Source: Bacteroidales bacterium
Lineage (GTDB): Bacteria > Bacteroidota > Bacteroidia > Bacteroidales > Tenuifilaceae
NCBI GenBank assembly: GCA_003818205.1
Contig: RPRQ01000002.1
Span: 62,001 to 126,000 of the forward strand
Length of the DNA stretch: 64,000 nucleotides
Reading direction: 5' to 3'
In this document: piece after piece, positions 60,929 through 64,000 of the stretch
Position numbering within the stretch: the first letter of the stretch is position 1
Layout of the letters: every line of letters starts with the position of its first letter
The notes under the pieces: generated by a model
What the model saw: the letters and a program-made list of their open reading frames with translations, nothing else
Told to the model about the DNA's origin: nothing
Databases searched by the model: none
Made by a program: the position numbers and the translations under genes

Positions 60929-62158
60929 TTATATTTTAATCTCTAATTTTCGAATCTTTTCGTATGATTCTACTATTGAATTAACAATAAATTCAACTTG
61001 TTTTATTGTCAACTGTGGGTATATTGGCAATGAAATTTCACATGAATAATTAAGGTAAGATATTGGATAATCATTTATATCATAACTCATTGATTTAAAA
61101 AGCGTAAGCATTGGCATTGGAATAAAATGGACATTAACTGCAACTCCTTTTCTTGAAATATCTTCTATTATTGCATCCCGAATATTTTCATTTATGCCAA
61201 TTATTCTAAGAGGAAAAATATGATAGGAAGATTCAATACCATTTGTTAGCAACATAGGAAGTTTTGCCCAATTGTACTTACTAAATAGTTGAGTATAAAA
61301 ATTCGCCACTTTTTTCCGTTGTGGCAAAATAATCGAGTTGTACTTACGGATTTGAGCAAGACCTATAGCAGCACAAACATCAGGCATGTTCATTTTAAAA
61401 CCTGCAAGAATTATATCATATTTCCAACCACCATTTTTAGTCTTTGTAAAAGCGTCTTTTGTTTGACCATTAAGCGTCATCAGCCTCATTACGGAATATA
61501 CATCAAGATGATCAAAATTATTTGGTAGGTTAATTGCAATACATCCTCCTTCAGCAGTTGTAATATTTTTCACGGCATGAAAAGAGAAAACCGTAAGATC
61601 TGCTAAACGTCCAGTTGGCAAACCTTTATAAATTGCCCCTAAAGAATGAGCGGCATCAGAAAGTATTAACAACCTTCCTAGAACTCTCTGTATATCATTC
61701 TGTGCATCAAACATTGCTAAAATATCTTCACGCTTTACAAGTTGATTTAGAGCATCATAATCAGCAGGCCAACCTGCAATGTCAACTGGTATGATTGCTT
61801 TTGTTTTCGAACTTATCTTCTTTTCGACATCTTTTACATCCAATGTAAAATCGTCTTGAATATCAACCATTATCGGTGTTGCTCCTAAATGAATTACTGC
61901 TAAAGCTGTTGCACAATAAGTGTAGGCAGGAACAATAACTTCATCTCCAGGACCTATCCCGAACCAACGCATTGCTAGCATCAGACCAGATGTAGCAGAA
62001 TTTACGCATAATGCATAACTAACTGAGGCTAACTGTGCAGTCTCAATTTCGAGAGCTTTAACTTTTGGACCAGTAGTAATCCATCCTGACTTCAGCGTAT
62101 CTTGAACCTCATTCAATACATCATCATCAACATAAGGGGGAGAAAAAGGAATTTTCAT
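60929..62158 (-). CDS. DegT/DnrJ/EryC1/StrS-family sugar aminotransferase
   Basis: 409 residues, fold type I PLP enzyme. 'PFSPPYVDDDVLNEVQDTLKSGWITTGPKVKALE' (segment VQDTLKSGWITTGPKVK) is the start typical of the family; 'DEVIVPAYTYCATALAV' and 'LILSDAAHSLGA' bind the cofactor; the PLP lysine is Lys197 in 'FSFHAVKNITTAEGG'. Transaminates a keto sugar nucleotide to an amino sugar. 36 bp downstream of a GT4 gene. Confidence 0.94.
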   Translation of the reverse strand: MKIPFSPPYVDDDVLNEVQDTLKSGWITTGPKVKALEIETAQLASVSYALCVNSATSGLMLAMRWFGIGPGDEVIVPAYTYCATALAVIHLGATPIMVDIQDDFTLDVKDVEKKISSKTKAIIPVDIAGWPADYDALNQLVKREDILAMFDAQNDIQRVLGRLLILSDAAHSLGAIYKGLPTGRLADLTVFSFHAVKNITTAEGGCIAINLPNNFDHLDVYSVMRLMTLNGQTKDAFTKTKNGGWKYDIILAGFKMNMPDVCAAIGLAQIRKYNSIILPQRKKVANFYTQLFSKYNWAKLPMLLTNGIESSYHIFPLRIIGINENIRDAIIEDISRKGVAVNVHFIPMPMLTLFKSMSYDINDYPISYLNYSCEISLPIYPQLTIKQVEFIVNSIVESYEKIRKLEIKI

Positions 62159-62194
62159 TTAAATTATTTTTATGAATATAATATCTACAACAAA

Positions 62195-63433
62195 CTATTT
62201 TTTTTCAGTATCTTCTAATATTCTCAAAAATTTATCTGTTAGAACTTTATATGAGTGGTTTTCAACAACATATTGATATCCATTATTGCCCAAAACAGTT
62301 CTTTCTTCTTGAGGTAGCGATTTTAAATACATAATTGCTGAGGCTATATCACCAGGGTTATCTGGCTGTGCATAAACCCCACAATTGGCGTCTTTTACAA
62401 GATTATTACCAGCATCAATTGCTTGAATTATAGGTTTTGATGCCATCATATAATCAAAAATCTTATTAGGACTAATGCCAAACCGATATAATGATTGCTT
62501 TTGAAATCCAACATATAAGGCATCCATTTCAAAAAGCAAAGAAGGTATAATATTCTTATTTACAGAAGGTAAGAATGTTACATTGGAAATATGCTTCCTA
62601 TTAACGATTTCTACAAGATTAACTTTTATTGGACCATCTCCAATTAATAAAAATTCAATATTGGAATTATTAAGTAATTCTGCTACATCTATTAACGTAT
62701 AAAGTGAATTTGAAATACTATGGGTACCAGTAAATCCGATCAGAAATTTATTTTGTTTTTTAAATTCATCAATGCAATCTCTATGTTCCTTTGGCAATAC
62801 TTTTTTTTCAATCCAATTCTCTGTTATTACTCCATTTGGAATATAGTGAAACTTACCAACCGCTAATCCTTGTTTAGACATATAGGGTTCAGCGCAAGGT
62901 AATAATGAAATAACTGCATCTGAATATTTATATGCATGTTTTTCGGCTTGTTGCATTAAATATATAAAAGGATGTTTAGGCGAAAATCCGCCTAATTCAA
63001 TAGGCGTAAGTGGCCATAAATCACCAACTTCAAAAAAAATCTTTGAATTAGATTTTTTTGCGATTCGATTACAACCAATAAAATCTAAAGGACTAACACC
63101 AGATGCAATTACCACATCAGGTTTAAATTCTTTTGAGATGTTCTCGGCATATAACCAAAGTCTCATATTATATATAAACATGTGAATTACACGTCCAATT
63201 CCATTACCACTATATTTAGGTGTTTTTATCCATTTATATTCTATTCCATCAATATTTTCGTTTGTTAATTTCTTTTTCACTACTGGATTAATACGACGGA
63301 CATGTGAAAAAGAAGCCGCAACAATCATTACTTCATGACCACGTTTCTTAAATTCATTACTAAACTGAAATATTCTGTAGGCCATCCCATGGTAACTCGA
63401 TCCTGCTAAATCGCACTCATACAAAATTCTCAT
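62195..63433 (-). CDS. Glycosyltransferase family 4, WbuB-like
   Basis: 412 residues, GT-B fold. N-terminal 'YECDLAGSSYHGMAYRIFQFSNEFKKRGHEVMIVAASFSH' (segment RIFQFSNEFKKRGHEVMIV) is the Glyco_trans_4 acceptor domain; C-terminal 'IGFTGTHSISNSLYTLIDVAEL', 'IPSLLFEMDALYVGFQ' and 'FGISPNKIFDYMMASKPIIQAID' form the donor site. Resembles L-FucNAc transferase WbuB, in line with the WbpM-type dehydratase. 15 bp after the ATP-grasp gene. Confidence 0.9.
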   Translation of the reverse strand: MRILYECDLAGSSYHGMAYRIFQFSNEFKKRGHEVMIVAASFSHVRRINPVVKKKLTNENIDGIEYKWIKTPKYSGNGIGRVIHMFIYNMRLWLYAENISKEFKPDVVIASGVSPLDFIGCNRIAKKSNSKIFFEVGDLWPLTPIELGGFSPKHPFIYLMQQAEKHAYKYSDAVISLLPCAEPYMSKQGLAVGKFHYIPNGVITENWIEKKVLPKEHRDCIDEFKKQNKFLIGFTGTHSISNSLYTLIDVAELLNNSNIEFLLIGDGPIKVNLVEIVNRKHISNVTFLPSVNKNIIPSLLFEMDALYVGFQKQSLYRFGISPNKIFDYMMASKPIIQAIDAGNNLVKDANCGVYAQPDNPGDIASAIMYLKSLPQEERTVLGNNGYQYVVENHSYKVLTDKFLRILEDTEKK

Positions 63434-63448
63434 AGTTATTATACAGTT

Positions 63449-64000
63449 TTAAAGTACCTCTAAGTTTATCTGTTTGATTGCCTGATTACATATATCAATA
63501 GCTTTAAGAGATGTATCTGCTTGGCAAATAACATAACCAACTCTATCACCACTTCCCTTAATAGAACTAACAGAATCCCCTTTTTCTTTTACTATTTCTA
63601 AATGCTTCACCCCTTCCATTTTAGAAACATAATCTAACCCAATAGTATTCTGAAAAATACCTTCTTTAGAAGTTATATATCGTATTGCCGATCCCTTACT
63701 AAATTGCTTTTCTATACAAGGTTCTATTCCTAGTGATAGATCAATTGATGCATTAACCATATCCACACCTGTAGAGAGTGGTACCAAATGAGTTGTAATA
63801 CAATCACCTCCCATACGAGCACCCAATTCAACAAGTTTAGGGCCATTCTTTGTGACAATTATTTCAACATGTGACGGACTATTATTAATACCAATTGCTT
63901 TTACAGCATTAATAGCAACTCTTCTTATATTTGACTGAATCTCTTCCGACAACATTGAGGGCTGAGAATGCCCCATTTCGACAAAATATGGAGCCCCAGT
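63449..64000 (-). CDS. ATP-grasp enzyme, C-terminal part (5' end beyond the window)
   Basis: The frame stays open to base 64000; reading outward gives 'TGAPYFVEMGHSQPSML' at the edge, so the Met at 63976 is internal. 'HVEIIVTKNGPKLVELGARMGGD' (segment GPKLVELGARMGGDCI) is the Mg/ATP-binding end of an ATP-grasp domain, followed by the usual C-terminal domain ending near 'GYVICQADTSLKAIDICNQAI'. Such carboxylate-amine ligases in glycan loci attach amino acids to amino sugars. Substrate unknown. Confidence 0.88.
   Translation of the reverse strand, partial: TGAPYFVEMGHSQPSMLSEEIQSNIRRVAINAVKAIGINNSPSHVEIIVTKNGPKLVELGARMGGDCITTHLVPLSTGVDMVNASIDLSLGIEPCIEKQFSKGSAIRYITSKEGIFQNTIGLDYVSKMEGVKHLEIVKEKGDSVSSIKGSGDRVGYVICQADTSLKAIDICNQAIKQINLEVL

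Overview
The window looks like chromosomal DNA from a free-living or anaerobic member of the Bacteroidota (Bacteroidales/Marinilabiliales-like). The evidence is two TonB-dependent receptors, a BtuG-type B12 surface lipoprotein, -7 boxes of the TAnnTTTG type ahead of several genes with few clear Shine-Dalgarno sites, indolepyruvate:ferredoxin oxidoreductase, and an AT-rich genome with many small palindromic intergenic repeats. No rRNA, CRISPR array, complete insertion sequence or prophage is visible.

Layout. 1-3917: a cobalamin uptake operon (btuB end, btuG-like lipoprotein, DUF6580 membrane protein, PP-loop ATPase). 3918-4639: a dispersed repeat, then a promoter, a histidine-rich leader peptide and a strong intrinsic terminator forming a his attenuator. 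4640-11905: the complete his operon hisG-D-C-B-H-A-F-IE, whose gaps hold short phased repeats. 11978-12250: a broken 5' half copy of a tRNA with a palindrome in its D loop, then an intact tRNA-Arg(UCU) and a terminator. 12270-20384: a C69 dipeptidase, a 7TM/GAF/PAS sensor without a visible output domain, and a PAS/GAF hybrid histidine kinase. 20779-23423: a small ribbon-helix-helix-like protein and a TonB receptor. 23649-26567: YjbQ and iorAB. 27087-31109: two orphan response regulators, a hemerythrin, a short-chain dehydrogenase and a double-VOC protein. 31236-34361: an ABCG-type transporter. 34571-36286: an AT-rich ImmA/IrrE-PIN gene pair flanked by related inverted sequences, probably a mobile toxin-antitoxin-like cassette. 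36618-44077: a cation/proton antiporter, an MFS permease, ornithine aminotransferase, an M13 peptidase lipoprotein and a lone PAS protein. 44165-64000: a surface-polysaccharide locus (Wzz-like protein on +, everything else on -).

How genes work together. The B12 genes form an outer-membrane capture and import module plus two genes of uncertain role. The his genes give the whole PRPP-to-histidine pathway under apparent ribosome-mediated attenuation. The polysaccharide locus holds an initiating WecA/WbpL-like sugar-phosphate transferase, a WbpM-like 4,6-dehydratase, a reductase/epimerase, five glycosyltransferases including the CgeB-like one, a deacetylase, a flippase, two Wzy/WaaL-family proteins, a sugar aminotransferase and an ATP-grasp enzyme. 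This is a typical Wzx/Wzy-style lipid-linked glycan pathway.

The most interesting items are the his leader attenuator, the palindromic element that sits inside the D loop of a tRNA fragment and inside the hairpin of a larger repeat, the inverted-repeat-flanked ImmA-PIN cassette, and the 988-residue O-antigen polymerase/ligase with three tandem modules of about 155 residues in its periplasmic loop.
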